Shown in pieces: positions 1 through 12,307 of a stretch of DNA of 64,000 bases. Positions within the stretch are counted from its first letter, which is position 1. Each line of letters starts with the position of its first letter. The notes under the pieces are model-generated. The model worked only from the letters and a program-made list of their open reading frames with translations, made no database searches and was not told the DNA's origin. The stretch is taken from contig JADFUC010000271.1 in NCBI GenBank assembly GCA_019722365.1, positions 1 through 64,000 of the forward strand. Direction: 5' to 3'. The stretch is from Lithospermum erythrorhizon. Taxonomy: Eukaryota; Streptophyta; Magnoliopsida; Boraginales; Boraginaceae. The translations under genes and the position numbers were made by a program.

Positions 1-733
1 ATGTTGTACTTCGTTCAGTTACGTATTGCTTAGACATGAAATTTTGTTTTCCTCAGTACCCTTTCGATCTTAAGCTGGCATGCTTAACTTTGTTTTTCCT
101 CTGTACCTCTTTAATCATGTTAAATATTTGGGATTTGTTTTTAGGTAGCCGCTATTTTTTATGTTCTTCTATGTGTAATTAAGTTTTTCCCTTGCCATTA
201 TGATTCTTTTGTTTTCCTTCCTCGTGGTCTTTTTGTTCAGGTTGTTAGAATTGTTGTTAATGTTTTGTTGTTTTATGCATCGATCATGTTAATCCTTGTT
301 AAACTTTTGGTTGCAATTCATGTCTTTCGATTAGATCCTTGTCCGCGTCATTTGTTTGGGGCATCTTGGGCACAATTTGTGCGATATTTTTGTGGTTGGG
401 TGCCGAACGTGTTGTTCATGTCTTCCTTTGTGCTTTCCCTGGCTGCATATCCGAAACATTATGGATGCGATGGGTGGAAACTGGCGAGCGTATTATGCTG
501 GTATGTATAATGGTGTTATATGTCCTTGTTCTTATGCTCTGCTCATCCTCGTACTCTTTTACTCGTGCCCACGCCCCGACGCCTTTCCGTTGCTGCCCTT
601 GATACTGAAAGCAAACAAGGTTCAGATAAATAGAAAGAGCCGTGAACGTTTCCGCTTGAATCCTAATAGGGATGGTATCAACAAAAGACGTCGAGATGCC
701 GATGCAGGTTTGTTATTGCTATTGGACATGTAG
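1..733. other. No recognised gene; short open frames only
   Basis: The stretch is T-rich and contains several overlapping short open frames on the + strand (about 265-733). The segment near 610-705 is basic (RKSRERFRLNPNRDG, then KRRRDADAG) and ends at a plausible donor, so it could be an exon of a decayed transposon or host gene. I recognise no family and see no splice partner. The left edge of the window cuts whatever lies upstream. Confidence 0.3.
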
Positions 734-1204
734 TGAATATTAGATATTCAATACTAATTAATACTCAAATAAAATAAAATGCTACTGGAAGATTAAACAA
801 TTACTAGGAACAGAATAAGATTTGCAGTACTGACATATTATCAGCTTTCTTTGTATAAATTAAAATTGACCCCTAAATTTAATTACTTCTTATTTTGTGG
901 CACAACAATATGTTTAATTAATTATATAGGCTATTCCTTTTGTAAGTTATTTGTTTGTTTTTGTTTTTCATTATTTTTCGATCTTTAATTATTTCCTTAT
1001 TTATTTGTTTTATCTTGACGTGTTATTCATTTAGCTGTCTTTATTGTATGCTTTACAGCCAAATGGTTGGCTTCACATGCAAGTAATTCTGCACTAGATG
1101 GCCACCATCCCTCATGCGAAGTTCCCTCTCCAAATGTTCATGGTCCCCGATGGTATCTTGTCCCTCCATATATTGGAGATTAGATCTAAATTTAATCATT
1201 CTGA

Positions 1205-1552
1205 AATTAATGCATTTACAATTTATCAACTGTTTAGGATAGTCTATTATATGAGAACTCAATTATGAGTCCTTCATATCCTATGGCTCCTTCTTGAACC
1301 AATAGACAGTCCTTGAGGGTTGGTTTGAGTTATTAATGTGTATTCTTTTGTTGCTTCCCTTTTAATTTTCATTTAATGTTTTTTAAATTAGTGCATTTAA
1401 AACGATCTACTGTTAGGATAGTGATTTTTATAGGTGCTCAGTTCTGAACCTTAATGTCCGAAAATCATTCTTGAACCAGCCGATGGCCCTTGGATTGTTT
1501 GCTTTATTAATGGGTCTTTTTGTTAGCACCTTTTTTATTTTCATTTCATGTC
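1205..1552. repeat. Two-copy degenerate tandem duplication (~175 bp unit)
   Basis: About 1205-1380 and 1387-1552 are diverged copies of one unit. Each runs from a 'TGCATTTA' block through 'CTGTTAGGATAGT' or a close variant, 'TTCTTGAACCA', a run of TTAATG, and 'ATTTTCATTT(A/C)ATG'. The copies differ by many substitutions and small indels. No coding signal is seen. The rest of 734-2349 is AT-rich sequence in which I see no gene. Confidence 0.6.
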
Positions 1553-2349
1553 TTTCTATCATCCTGACATAAGTATTCCATATCAATGAGAGATACAATA
1601 AAAGTGAAAGATTCTTTAATATATTTCATGTATTTACATGTTGGTGGTATGCCAAGTATATCTGTCACCATTATATCCAACCAGTTTTTATTCAAGATAG
1701 AGCTTAAGTTATGTTTTAATAAGAAAATTATTTAGAACGGTAAGGGATATAACCTTTATTTGAGGATAGAAAGTCTTTTGAAGCAACATTGTATTTGTGT
1801 TTTGATGTTATACTATTAATTCATTTTAATTTATTTATGCTTTCGTTTTGCATCGCTTTCCAGGTGGGTTGTATCAACCATCTACATTTGATTTAGCCCT
1901 TCCAAAGCACATTCTCCAAATCTAGAAGGGTCAGATGATGATCCTAGCACTTCATTAAAAAGCTGTGCAATCAGACGAGAAAAGAAATCAACATTCTGCT
2001 CAATGCGATTACATCTTTTGGTATAAATACAGATGTTTATGCATATGTGCTTAGCATACAGTGATCACACACTAGCAATTTGTAGAAAGATGGCAAAGGG
2101 AGTTGTCTGATTACTTATCTACGTTACTGAAGTTTTTATTAGTTACACAGTTATTTTCTCAATCTTTTTTTAAGAATTTGAGACTTATGTCTAGGATAAT
2201 TCTCTTTAATATATTCGTGTTAATTTTTGTTCAGTTCAGCTGCTGGCTAAAATAGTCTGAATACTGTCTCTAATGAAAGATATTAACTGTTTTTCTCTTC
2301 GTCTTCTATGTGGTTCTCTTTGCCTTTCTGTTGCAATTTCATTTTTTAA

Positions 2350-5300
2350 ATATTAGTTATATACATTATGCCAAAAGCTATGCCTAGCATCTGAACTGTT
2401 ATCACATACAGCAAAGCGATTAAAATGAGCGAGGGGTGAAATTCTTATTTTACTCGCGGGTACTACGGTTCTTGTATAAAGCAAGCGAATTTTTACATTC
2501 TTGTGGGAGAAAGCAAGAGAATTTTCGGTACGCATGCAACAAAGCGAATTCGACATCTTAAGCAATGTAATCCCCAATTCGTTTATTCTTAAACAAACAT
2601 TTGATTTATTAGCTTGTGTAATTCACGACGCGACGACAATTAGCTACTTAACTTTCTGGCTTGTAAGCGTAAATTGGTAGTTTGTCGCTGAAGCGTGAAA
2701 AAAAAAATCGTACATGAATATTGAAAAGCATTAGTGCTTTTTATTGATATTGAATCAGTTGATAAAGCTTTTTGAGAGAGAAGTTTAATATAAAATTTAA
2801 TGAGTGTTGATTTAAACGAAATGCAATGCGATTCTCATATATATAAGGAAAGAAAGATCTGAACAAATTGCTTTACTTGTTATATTTTAATGGCCAATGC
2901 ACCTTGGCACAATTCGACTTTGTTTTCTTATAAGCGTTTCTTAGAAATCGGTTGTTTTAAGAAGCATGAAAATAATTATTTCGTTTTTACCGTAAGCATT
3001 GCACTTAATTTGTTTGTTTCCACGCCGTTTTTGTGAAAGATGTGTGAAATGCTATAAATAAATATGGGTTTGGTGGAACCGTTAAGCCGAGAAAAATAGT
3101 AAAGTGAATCAATTAAATAACACAAAAATACCAATTAAAATAACATAAATAACATAAAAAATAGGCTGAAGTGAATCGTAAGTTGAATAATAATGTTATC
3201 ATATTTAAACACCGATTAACATATTTGAGAAATATTAGCACAAATTTTGAAATACACAACATTAATTAGTAATTATTGAAATTATCAAAATTGAAATTAT
3301 TAACATTAATTATCAACGATGAATAATTATCAAAATTCAAAATTATTAACATTCAAAATTATTAACAATAAATAATTATCAACGATCGAATTATAAAAAA
3401 TTGAAATTATGAAAATTAAAAATTATTAACATTCGAAATTATAATTAATATTACACAATTCATAATTAGCCCGAAGGTAGTCTGATATAAGTAGCGATTA
3501 AAATGATTACGTGGTTATAAGCGAATAGATAATTCGACTTTTGTTGGTATATAAGCGTAAGAGAGAGAATTAAACATTGGTATCTGAACATGTGGTTAAT
3601 TGACTTTGTTTTAAAGCGTCGTTTGGAAAATTCGACTACTTTGTGATAATCGTTTGAAAAAATTGTTTCGTTTGTAATAGATTTATATGGAGATTGTGTT
3701 GTCGAATGAAGTCGTTTTGGGATGGCGTGAAGAGAAATTGTATTGGAACTTGTAAGTGACCGTATTGATTATTTTCTTTATAAGCGTGGGCTGCAAATTC
3801 TTTGTTTATAGCAAACATAAGAAGAAATTTGCTTGAAATAATTCGATTCATGAATCGTGTAATGGTCGGCGTTATGCCGTGAATGGAGTAATATGGATTA
3901 CGTGTTAAGCAGTAGCGTTAACATTATGAATTTGCGTAATGTAAAAAGTAGTAGCGTTCCTACTTTATAATTATCGGATAGGAAAAATAAATAAAAGCGT
4001 GGTGTAACATAGAAAAACGTCGTTTATCATGTCGAAAAATACATAATTGAAACTAATCATTCCGGTTGTCACGATTGTTTTGGTGCTTGATCTTGGGTGG
4101 CATTGTATTTCGGATAAGTATCTGAAGTATCTTCGAAGCGATATGAAGCGCTTTGGTAGTCTTTGATGTGACGGTGTCCCCTTAGCAGATTAAAATGGTT
4201 CACGATATTTCATAATTTTACCATATTTTTACCATATTATAAACTTTTACCATAATTTACCATATTTCATATATAATTTTTTTCAAAAGCTTTATCATAT
4301 TTAACCATATTCTAAAAATTTACAATACATTAACTTATTTCATAATTAACAATATTTTATAATTTACTATATTTGTCCAATATTTCAAACTTCGACCATT
4401 TGGTAACATATTCTAAAATTTACTATAACTTACCATATTTAAGTAATTTATTAATTTTTCTGTATTATTATTTTCTGTATTTCGTAATAATAAGCCAATT
4501 TACCATAAATGACCATAAAACCGTGTAGAAATTCGCTTCTTTCTCAATAGCCAGGGTCTGAGTCGTTGTTTCGCGTATCTTAAAACTAAAAATTGAACTT
4601 CGATCCGTGTATGTCCTTGTCGGTCAAAATCACAATGATTCGTTTGTTATATATGGCAATTTGTCTTGTAATTATCAACATACAAGAAAATTAAATGCAT
4701 TAGCATCGGCAAACAAGCAATTATTGCAATGATTGTTCGTTAAAACAAATTTTACCGTTGTTGTATCTTTTTAAACATTATATATTTAGTTGTTAGTTCC
4801 TTTAGTGACATGATATAAATTTGGTACTTTATTTCATTTATTATATAATCGTGTGAAGGCGTATTCGATTCATTAAAATGTTGAATTTTTCCGTCGATGT
4901 AATCTGGAATTCTGCGATATCTGTTAGCCAAATTCTGTATTTCATATTTTACCATTTTTTGACCATATTTTTATATCTCGTAATATTCTGAATTTTTCTG
5001 TATTTTTTATATCTGTAATCTAAAATTAACCATATTTTTATAATATTAACATATTTTATCATAACCTAAAATTTTATCGTATTTAAATTTAAATGTAATT
5101 TTATCATGTCTAGCATATTTAATTTGTTTAATCATAATTTAATAATATTTCATAATTTTATTGTTTATAACCTAAAAATTTCATAATAATTTCATAATTT
5201 TATAATTTCTATTTCATAATCTAAAAATTTCATAATTTCATAATAATTTCATAATATTTCATAATTTTATAATTTCATAATTTCATATTTCATAATAATT

Positions 5301-5960
5301 TCATAATATTTCATAATAATTTTATTTTTAATCCATAATTTTAATCATAATCTCGTATTTTATTGTTTAATCATATTTTATAATTATGCGATATGTCATT
5401 ATTTTCACGATTTCTCATAATCTAAAATTAACCATATTTTTATAATATTAACATATTTGAACATAACCTAACATTTTTACCATATTTTATAATTTCATCA
5501 TAATTTTATCCATAATCTAAATATTTCATTTGTTTAATCATAATTCGGCATATTTCATAATTTTATCATAATTTGACCATATTTATTATATTTCATAAAT
5601 TCACAATGTCAATAATTTCCTAATATATAATTCATAAATTGATACTATTATACACAATTCATTACATTTTCTCTCAATTTAATACACAATTCATTCTCAT
5701 TACACTTTAATAAATGCGCTTATTGTACTGTAATCATTGCTTGAATTCGCTTGTTGCATAACAAGCCATAAAATAATTCGGTTGTCATATAACGAACAAA
5801 TGCTCAATTCGCTTGTTCTATATTAAGCCCGATTTTAATTGACATGTATAAACAAAGCAATATTTTAATAGCATCTGCGATTAAGCGAAACAATGAATTC
5901 GACTGCTGTTATAAGCAAGAGGTTAATTGACTTGTTGTGTTTTGAAGCTGATCGATTACT
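2350..5960. repeat. AT-rich degenerate repeat field, no gene
   Basis: About 3.6 kb has no long open frame on either strand. The outer parts (2.38-4.1 kb and 5.7-5.96 kb) repeat a loose unit: AATTCGACTTGTT or AATTCGCTTGTT followed 5-15 bases later by ATAAGCG or TTAAGC. Clear instances lie near 2910, 3530, 3600, 5745, 5800 and 5905. The centre (4.2-5.6 kb) is built from CATAATTT and TTACCATATTT words. This looks like old satellite-like or low-complexity DNA. Confidence 0.55.
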
Positions 5961-6258
5961 TGACATGTGTTTATAGAAGCTTCCAGAAGGAGCCCGACAT
6001 GTGCGTAAGGGCCAAAATGAAGATGCCGTTTCTACGTTCTTGAAATCTTGTTTTTGGTGTGTGTGTATAGTGTTCTTGAACTAGCATTGAGTAGTTTTCA
6101 AGGATAGCTTTTGAGTCTGCGTCTATGGAATATCATTTTGTTCTTCAAGTGAACTTAAATAGTAATGCTTACAGGTTTTAGGTGAATGTCATTCTCTTAG
6201 AAATGCTTAATTTCTCTGGCCTTGGCACATGGTCTCAATCTATATTTGTTTAAATAAT

Positions 6259-6358
6259 AATGAGGTAAGATCATCACTAAAATTCATTACTTTGTTAACA
6301 GTCTAATAATGGGGGTAGGATCATCACTAAAATTCATTACTTTGTTAACAGTCTATCA
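6259..6358. repeat. 50-bp tandem repeat, two copies
   Basis: Positions 6259-6308 and 6309-6358 are near-identical 50-bp units sharing the core ATCATCACTAAAATTCATT and TTTGTTAACAGTCTA. They differ at only a few bases, so this is a recent duplication just upstream of the starch-synthase-like fragment. Confidence 0.8.
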
Positions 6359-6539
6359 ATGGAGACGAGAAAGAGAGATTCCCAAGCGTCCATATCCAGG
6401 ATTTGGTTGGAATGATAAGAAATGCGGAGCGAAGTATGGTTGTCATATGGTCCTTATTTTATATGATCTCTATTTTTTTGCAATTTATGACTGCTGAAGT
6501 TTTGTGTATTTTGTAACTATATATTGTATCATGTTATAG

Positions 6540-6721
6540 ATATTCATCTTCTAAACAATGTCCGCGTTCGTGCACTTGAAGATCTTGAAAAAATTCTTGG
6601 TGAAAAAGAGGCTTTAAATGGAGAAATCAATACCTTGCAGGCTAAACTTGCTGAAACTGATGAACGAATCAAGTTACAGCACAAGAAAAGATACACATGG
6701 AGGTTCTGGAGGATCAGCTGT
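6540..6721 (+). pseudogene. Single-exon fragment of a starch synthase 4-like gene, frameshifted
   Basis: After an intron-like acceptor (TTATAG, ends 6539) the sequence encodes DIHLLNNVRVRALEDLEKIL, then EKEALNGEINTLQAKLAETD. This is the coiled-coil N-terminal region of plant soluble starch synthase 4 (SS4), a plastid glucosyltransferase involved in starch granule initiation. At about 6672 the frame shifts by one base. In the shifted frame the match continues as VTAQEKIHMEVLEDQL and hits a stop at 6721. No neighbouring SS4 exons, glycosyltransferase domain or donor site are present. It is therefore a broken, isolated exon, not a gene. The family assignment is from remembered family sequence. 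Downstream to about 7072 I see only AT-rich DNA and a short GC-rich patch (6776-6840). Confidence 0.7.
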
Positions 6722-7072
6722 AGCGAAACACACTTTCGGCGAACATATTTTACTCTTTTCTTTACGTTGATATTTCAGCGAAGGCGCGCCAGCGCGTGGT
6801 CGTGGCCCGTGTGGGAAGATTGTCGGATGTGCGCCGCGTATTTCTGTTTCTTGAATTCATAACATTTTGACTATACAAACCAAGTTATAGAACTTAATGA
6901 ATTTTCAACTGAATCTTTGAATCTCTATTTTTGTCGGAAAGGATCTAATTACGATAACGTAAAATCGTATTCCATATCAACATAAATAATTTTTCGAAAT
7001 AAAAATATTTTATTGAGAATGTAATCCAATTTTCTCTTTCAACGTTCATTAATCAAATATAACGTACCATTA

Positions 7073-8060
7073 CACTATGAAGGCTAATTTTAAAGTTTTA
7101 CCCATTATACTATATGTTTATTTTTAATGTCTGTCTTGAGTTTGATTAACATGCTTAAGCATCCTTTAAATTATTATTTTTGTCTGCATTGCCCCTAAAC
7201 TATTTTTCTTATCTCCAATACCCCTGAACAACATTTCTCACATTTAATATGATACAAATTCATTACAAAAATATAAACTGACTACTTAGCCCCTAGTTAT
7301 AACTTCCTTACACATTGCACTTAAATATAGAAGGACAGTTTAAAATATTTTAAAATAATGTGGGAGTTCTTTAATTTAAATTAAACAAACCTCCTCCGGT
7401 GACTGCGACCCCCCCCTCATACAGTGACTTACCTTTGCGGCTCCCCATCATATGTGGTGACATAGCCCCAATGCATCAGCCCATACTAAATCCCATCCGC
7501 CCCCGTTAACTGCCAATGCCGAGTTGATCCTTTAAAACCTTAAATTGACTACTTGCGCCCCCTGCCGTTGGGCCTCCCTCTAAACTTGCACCAAGCCCGG
7601 CTTGACCGGCCGATTACTACCGCCATCGTCCGCCTCCGTCCACAGTTACGTAACAATCGATGTGGGGGAATCGATCGACTTGATCAAACCGCGCTTCAGC
7701 GATCAATCATCCACTACTGTGGTTGGGTGTGGGGATTTTATGGAAATTTGAATTGGGGTTGGAGTGGGGGTGGGATTTATTTTTAATTGTATTATTATTA
7801 TTTATTATGAAAAATATGCCCATATATATATATATTAAAGTATTTTAAAATGTACCCTAATTTTCAAGTGTAATATTTAAGGAATTTATAATTAAGGACA
7901 AAATAGGCATTTCGTATTAATAATGAATTTGTATCTTATTAAATGTGAAAAATGTTGTTCGAGGGCGTTTGAGATAAAAAATAGTTTAGAAAGCTGAGCA
8001 GATAAAATGAAAGCTTGAGCGAGATTGAAAATAAACGGCAATTTAGCCTACTATGAAAAA
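7073..8060. mobile_element. Long-terminal-inverted-repeat element (MULE-like) with GC-rich core
   Basis: Left arm about 7073-7370 and right arm about 7815-8060 are diverged inverted copies. Matching blocks include AGGCTAA at the tips, CTAAACTATTTTT, GAACAACATTT, TCACATTTAAT, ATACAAATTCATTA, and TTTTAAAAT near the inner ends. The core (about 7380-7770) is clearly more GC-rich than its surroundings. It holds one short open frame (7553-7786) that I cannot assign. Long inverted arms around a GC-rich acquired segment are typical of Mutator-like or Pack-MULE elements. No transposase is present and I could not settle the target-site duplication. Confidence 0.55.
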
Positions 8061-8931
8061 TAACAAATTTCAATCAATAGTGTTCTAGAATCATGTTTCA
8101 CTTACCAAATTTAGGAATTCTATAATATGAAAGTATAATATAATAATTGGATAAAATTAGAACATCATTATTAATGGTTTCAATCAATATTTTATAACAT
8201 TGAATTTTTTAATTTCTGTGACTGTAGGCCTTCAATCTTCTTTACCAGCACATGCTGTTATTGGTGAATCATATGCATGCTTGCCGTATCAACTTTTGAA
8301 CCATTAATTATTTTTTAATTTTCGTTCCAATAAATAAATTTTACAACATTGAATTTTCATTAAAAGTATATTCATAATATTAATATATTAATTGAAAGAT
8401 GTTTTTCAAAAGTTTGAAAGCATTTAATATTAAGGTATAATTAGAAAAAAATATTTTAAGTAATTTATAATATAATATTGTTTGAAATATTTTTAATATA
8501 TAAAATTTAAATAACATTAATATGTTTCATTATAAGTTTATGATATTATATATTAATTATAGAATAATCTGATAAAACAATTTCCACATTATTAAATATA
8601 TCAACGTTTTCATTATTTATTTTCATAAAGTTTTATTGTCATCATTATGGACATACTTTTTCATTATTTTGACACTTTTGGTAAATGGTTTGAAACTTTC
8701 AATCTTGCAATATCTAGTAAAGAATGAAAACATTGATTTCCTTAAATAAATAATATACTTATAATCCAGAAACATCAACCCCCCCTCTTCATCAATCTAT
8801 TTAAGGTCACGGCATGAAATCAGGTGTAGGTGCATTCCAATATCTTCCAGAAACTACCACTCTACACTTTCTAAAACCATCAACAAATTTCAAGAGGCAG
8901 AGAAGCTATACTATCTATTTGAGTTCTTGCA
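8061..8931. other. AT-rich intergenic DNA and dehydrogenase promoter
   Basis: No gene is seen. A TATA-like CTATTTAA at 8797-8804 lies about 130 bases upstream of the dehydrogenase start codon and could serve as its core promoter. Confidence 0.35.
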
Positions 8932-10798
8932 ATGTCGTCTAGGTATTCCAAAAAATTAGGATTGTTTCATCAATGCTATATGTTATCTTAAAATCATGTC
9001 TATATATACTAGCTATCAGTACACAATCCAGTATATATATGCATGTGACACGTAATATTCATAAATGGTTCCAAGAAACTAATATTAATATGTTGATTAT
9101 AGTTTGTTAATGTTTTTGAAGGGTTGCTATCGTTACTGGGGCTAACAGAGGGATGGGATTTGAGATTGCTAAACAATTAGCAGCCAAAGAAGTGATGGTT
9201 GTTTTTACATCAAGGGATGAGAAGAAGGGTTCTGAAGCTCTTGAGAAAATCAAGTCACTTGGACTAGCTAATCATGTGGTCTTTCATATACTTGATGTCA
9301 CTAAACAATCTAGTGTTGATTCACTCTTTGAGTTTGTCAAGACAAAGTTCGGAAAAACTACGACGTTTGGTATCATTTTTCGTTGTTAATTTTCGTTTTA
9401 CTGGTTTTTTTTTTTTTTTTAACGAGTACTTTAAATATATGGCTAATTTAGTGTAAAACATTCCAACACTGACAAGTGAATAAAATATTATATTATTTAT
9501 TAATTGTATGTATACTAATAGTTAAAAGACACTATATTAAGATGAAGTGAAAATTTATGAAATCATTTGTTATAGGTGAATAACGCTGGGACGATTGGGG
9601 TGACTGGAAATGAAGCTGCTATGAGAGATTACATATTGAGGAATGCTTCAGTTGTGGAATCTTCAACTGATACAGAAGTATATCATTTATCTTATCCAGG
9701 CACTCCACCTACCGCTTAATTGGGGAAGTTTTTAAAGGCATTATAATATGTTAATGTTAATGTAAACTTTATAAATCGTAAATAAACATATGAACTTTTT
9801 TCTACAACGATGGTGTTGCAGGAGAAATCGGCTGTTGAAGAAGTAGCCGAGACATACGAATTGGCAGAACAATGCTTCCAAACAGACTACTTTGGTAGCA
9901 AACGAATGATTGAAACCTTTGTTCCTCTTCTCCACCTCTCTGATTCTCAAGAATTGTTAACATATCCACTGTCACAGGGTATGCTCAAGGTACATAATAA
10001 TATTCTACAACCAATTATTAATCATATTAAACAAAAATACATCCATTTTATCAAATACAATTGATAAGAAAGTACTGCAATACAATTTTAGTTGCCCATA
10101 CATGATACTAGGTACAAATTGGTATTTTGTAATCTAAATGTACATGATTTGAGTACCATTTATTGCATGTACAATTATGTGCAAATGTACAAAATCAATA
10201 TAGGTACTCATATATTTGATTTAATCAGAGTACTTACATTTAGAGGACCTATTTAATTTGGGTTATCTCTGCTTTCTCTTTTTTGTTTAATGAGAAATTC
10301 GTAACCGCTATTTTTTGAATCTATGGTTTCTCTTGATTTTAGTGTGTAGGCAATGAATGGGCTATTTCTGAACTCAGTGATTCCAAAAACCTTACCGAAG
10401 CAAAAGTGGAGGAGGTGATAAATGTGTTTCTCAAAGATTTTAAGGAGGGCTGTTTGGAAGCGAAAAAATGGCCAACTTATTTCCCAACTTATGCAGTTGT
10501 GAAAGCATGTTTAAATGCCTACACAAGGATCCTTGCCAAACAATACCCAAAGATTTATATCAATAGTGTTGACCCTGGTCATACTCAAACTGATATGTCT
10601 AGCTATACTGGACCGCTGACCGTTGCACAAGGTGCTGAGACTCCAGTCAAAGTGGCTCTATTGCCTGATGGTGGACCCTCTGGTGTGTTCATTGTCTATG
10701 AGAAAGTTCCATCTTCTGTTGACCATTATCCAATTATGACTCTATCTGAGTCCACATCAAATATTCCTCCAAATATTGCAATTGAATCTTCTCTTTGA
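8932..10798 (+). CDS. Short-chain dehydrogenase/reductase, salutaridine/menthone reductase-like, frameshifted
   Basis: Classical NAD(P)H-dependent SDR of the plant SDR114C type (salutaridine reductase, neomenthol dehydrogenase and similar carbonyl reductases). Proposed exons: 8932-8942, 9122-9369, 9576-9677, 9822-9989, 10343-10798, all with GT-AG introns. Motifs in order: start MSSR; cofactor loop [12 protein letters not shown] at the start of exon 3; the YxxxK catalytic pair as YAVVK in exon 5; and DPGHTQTDM near the C-terminus. Two defects are seen. Exon 2 carries one base too many near the A5 run at about 9352-9356, so exons 2 and 3 do not join in frame. In exon 4 the strand that normally reads like RIVNVSS with the catalytic serine reads [10 protein letters not shown], apparently through two compensating indels. 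It may be a pseudogene, or the bases may be misassembled. The substrate cannot be inferred. Confidence 0.75.
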
Positions 10799-11090
10799 CT
10801 TAGTTGTGCTTAGACAAAGAGTTGGATGCTTTTCTAGTGTTTGTTGAAGCTAATAAGAACTATATTGGTTTGGATGGTTATCATTGTTGATTGAAAGATT
10901 TGAGATGGTTGTATCACTTCCCAAAAGATTAAATAAATGATTTAGCTTGATTTGCTAATATTTCATGTTAGTTCAATTGTATTATTGGAATATCTCATTT
11001 GGAATTTTTATAGGATTCAAAATAAGTAATAATCATTACACTTTACAATAAAAATTACAACTTTATGAAAACAATCAGAATGCGAACTCT

Positions 11091-12307
11091 TGTTGAAATG
11101 GACATTAATTAGAAATGGAATAATGGATTAATGATCCATTATAAAGAAGATTCAATGTCCACAAGCCCAAGGCTAATAAGTCAAATTAGGGTCAAATCAG
11201 GTTTTAGGATTGTGACACTTGTCCACATCTTAAGGACCTAGACCTCCAAGTATTTTCTATAAATATTCATCATGTGCCTTCATTTGAAAACTGAATAAAT
11301 TTACTATTCATTAGCTCTTAAAACACTCGAACTAACTTAGGCATCGGAGTGGCTACGATCGACTTCGGTCGTGGTCTAGGTACACCAACCCCCCGGGTTT
11401 CATCACGGAAAAGACCATGGAGCAAGGAGGAACTTCACAACCTGGAGTAACCACTCGGGCAAGGAGTGGGGCACAACCACAACCACCTCGGGGATCACAT
11501 CCTCCAGACATCCCGAAGCCCAAAGCAAAGGAGGCAGACCCAACCAAAGGATTCGGGGAACCCACACCTCGGGATAAGTCCCCGGATCACAACCAAGAAA
11601 GAGTAGATGAATCAAAGACACACATTTCCAGGTCTCATCTCTCCGGGAGACCACGGGAAAAAGACACTCATCAATTGGCGCCGTCTGTGGGGGATCGCAA
11701 TGATAAAGATTCACGAAATGACCACGGGACTGGTTCAAAACAGTCACGGGACAAACCGGCAAACATGTCCTACCACAAGTCTAGGTCATATGTGGAAGAG
11801 ATTAGTCGAAGGGATTACGACCGAAGGGGGCACCATCGACAACAACGAAGACGATATAGGTCACCAAGTCCCTTTCGAAACCAGCACGAGGAGGGTCGTG
11901 ATTACAACCAAGAAGACTATTCTTCCAGATCCCCCACCCCTAGTCGGTCCCCATCTAGGGACAACCGAAGGGGTCACACAAGCAAGGGTAAAGCACATGA
12001 ACGGTCTCCCGAGAGGAACAACCGACATGAGGCCACCCATAACCCTCAAGGGAGTAAGCAGCAGGTACCCCGAGGAGAGGACAATGCCGGGGGCAGTGAG
12101 GATGTTATAGCAAAGCTCCAAAGGCAAGTAGAGGAGCTAAATAACAGGCTTAAAGACATTGCCCCCTCCAAGGTCCCGGCAAAACACAGTACCTTGCTCC
12201 CCTTTTCGTATAGACTGAGACACAAGTCAATGCCAAAGGGTTTTAGAATGCCGAAGTTCAAAACTTACGATGGCATAGGAGACCCTATCAATCACATCAA
12301 GGAATGA
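11091..12307 (+). mobile_element. Truncated Ty3/gypsy-type LTR retrotransposon (5' LTR, PBS, partial gag)
   Basis: A probable 5' LTR runs from TGTTGAAATGG (11091) to CATCA (11673), with a TATA box TATAAAT near 11259. Three bases later comes a primer-binding site TGGCGCCGTCTGTGGGG (11676-11692), a form often seen in plant gypsy elements and close to the tRNA-Asp type. An open frame of 296 codons (11417-12307) starts inside the LTR and runs into gag. It is rich in R, S, D and H, and ends in MPKFKTYDGIGDPINHIKE, the entry into the retrotransposon gag domain. It stops there: no capsid core, zinc knuckle, pol or 3' LTR follows. The element is a remnant left by truncation or deletion. Confidence 0.8.

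Noticed and set aside
7553..7786. GC-rich 77-aa open frame as a gene
   Set aside because: No recognisable family, no codon-like pattern, and it lies inside the inverted-repeat element.
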